Below are positions 63,631-64,000 of a DNA stretch of 64,000 nucleotides, piece by piece. The translations under genes were made by a program, and so were the position numbers. Positions within the stretch are counted from its first letter, which is position 1. Each line of letters opens with the position of its first letter. The notes beneath the pieces are model-generated. The model made no database searches, was not told the DNA's origin, and saw only the letters and a list, made by a program, of their open reading frames with translations. This DNA comes from Streptomyces echinoruber (GTDB lineage Bacteria; Actinomycetota; Actinomycetes; Streptomycetales; Streptomycetaceae). Location of the stretch: the NCBI RefSeq assembly GCF_014651135.1, contig NZ_BMWH01000010.1, positions 62,001 to 126,000 of the forward strand, written 5' to 3'.

Positions 63631-64000
63631 GCCGGTCCGGTTCGCGCACGACCCCGGCGAGGACCGTGTCGACGACCCGGCGCACCTCCTCCTCGGCGGG
63701 CGCAGCGCCCTCCCGGCCCGCGAACAGCAGGTGCCCGGAGCCGACCAGGGTCAGCGCCAGGATGTCCACGTCGGCGTCGTCCGCGATGCGCCCCAGGTCC
63801 CGCTCGGCCGCCAGATACGACGCGATCATGGCCGTGGCCTCCTCGGCGACGGGCATCCCGACCGGCCGCTCCCGGCGCAGCCGGGCGCGCACCTCGTCCC
63901 GGAAGGTGAGGAGTTTGACGATCCCCAGCGCGACGGAGTCGAACACGTCCGTCAGGGCCCGGGTGAGGTGATCGGCGACGGCACCCGTGCCGGCAGCGGC
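63602..64000 (-). CDS. TetR-family regulator, C-terminal part (partial)
   Basis: The gene runs off the right edge; the visible 132 codons are the ligand-binding domain (L-T-D-V-F-D-S-V-A-L-G-I, I-A-S-Y-L-A-A-E-R-D-L-G-R-I, T-L-V-G-S-G-H-L-L-F-A-G). The helix-turn-helix lies outside. The end F-A-G-R ... V-V-D-T-V-L-A-G-V is typical of TetR proteins with a TetR_C_33-like domain. It overlaps the methyltransferase gene tail to tail and is the nearest regulator for the palindromes at 62798-62835. Confidence 0.8.
   Translation of the reverse strand, partial: AAAGTGAVADHLTRALTDVFDSVALGIVKLLTFRDEVRARLRRERPVGMPVAEEATAMIASYLAAERDLGRIADDADVDILALTLVGSGHLLFAGREGAAPAEEEVRRVVDTVLAGVVREPDRLRRRQSAPR

Overview
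The window is chromosomal DNA of a Streptomyces or a very close relative. It has very high GC, GTG starts are common, and many stop/start pairs overlap by four bases. The gene set includes LexA, NrdR with a B12-dependent ribonucleotide reductase, the sporulation regulator WhiH directly before the principal sigma factor HrdB, separate ParE and ParC genes, and HPr. This is a conserved core neighbourhood rather than a genomic island. I see no insertion sequence, integrase, CRISPR array, rRNA or tRNA.

Layout. 1-1283: the end of a siderophore synthetase and an acyltransferase. 1401-8725: DinG-type helicase, LexA (convergent), then nrdR-nrdJ. 8953-13974: TerD protein, a YdbC-like protein, a histidine phosphatase, and an MFS drug exporter divergent from its TetR regulator. 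14057-20858: RNase HII, a helicase-remnant protein, an unrecognised protein, a RecQ helicase fused to a phosphoribosyltransferase domain, and a DUF4192 protein. 21430-29648: glycogen-debranching-like protein, Nudix regulator, ABC fusion transporter, whiH, hrdB. 30124-34004: secreted trypsin-like protease, a small zinc-ribbon-like protein, parE. 34456-45197: a NarL-type two-component operon, an acetate-permease-like pair, and an ABC importer flanked by two paralogous CitB-type response regulators, one paired with a CitA/DcuS-type kinase. 45272-49265: an iron-box-controlled sucrase/ferredoxin-like gene, a DNA-binding-domain/citrate-synthase fusion, and a CobW GTPase. 49396-55026: parC and a catalytic/non-catalytic pair of M16 peptidases. 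55181-64000: a c-di-AMP riboswitch controlling an M23 wall hydrolase, a GntR regulator, HPr, a Pat-type lysine acetyltransferase, DUF5998, a phosphodiesterase, a methyltransferase under a two-palindrome leaderless promoter, and the 3' part of a TetR gene.

Common threads are DNA replication and repair (dinG, lexA, nrdRJ, rnhB, recQ, parE, parC), development and housekeeping transcription (whiH, hrdB), and iron supply (siderophore genes plus the iron box at 46259). Many genes appear to have leaderless transcripts, with a -10 hexamer 6-9 bases before the start codon. Several of these promoters carry clear palindromes. The most striking is at 62792-62835, where two palindromes 20 bp apart bracket the -10 of the methyltransferase gene. 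Family assignments are from memory of the protein families. No database search was run, and operator and promoter calls come from reading the sequence only.
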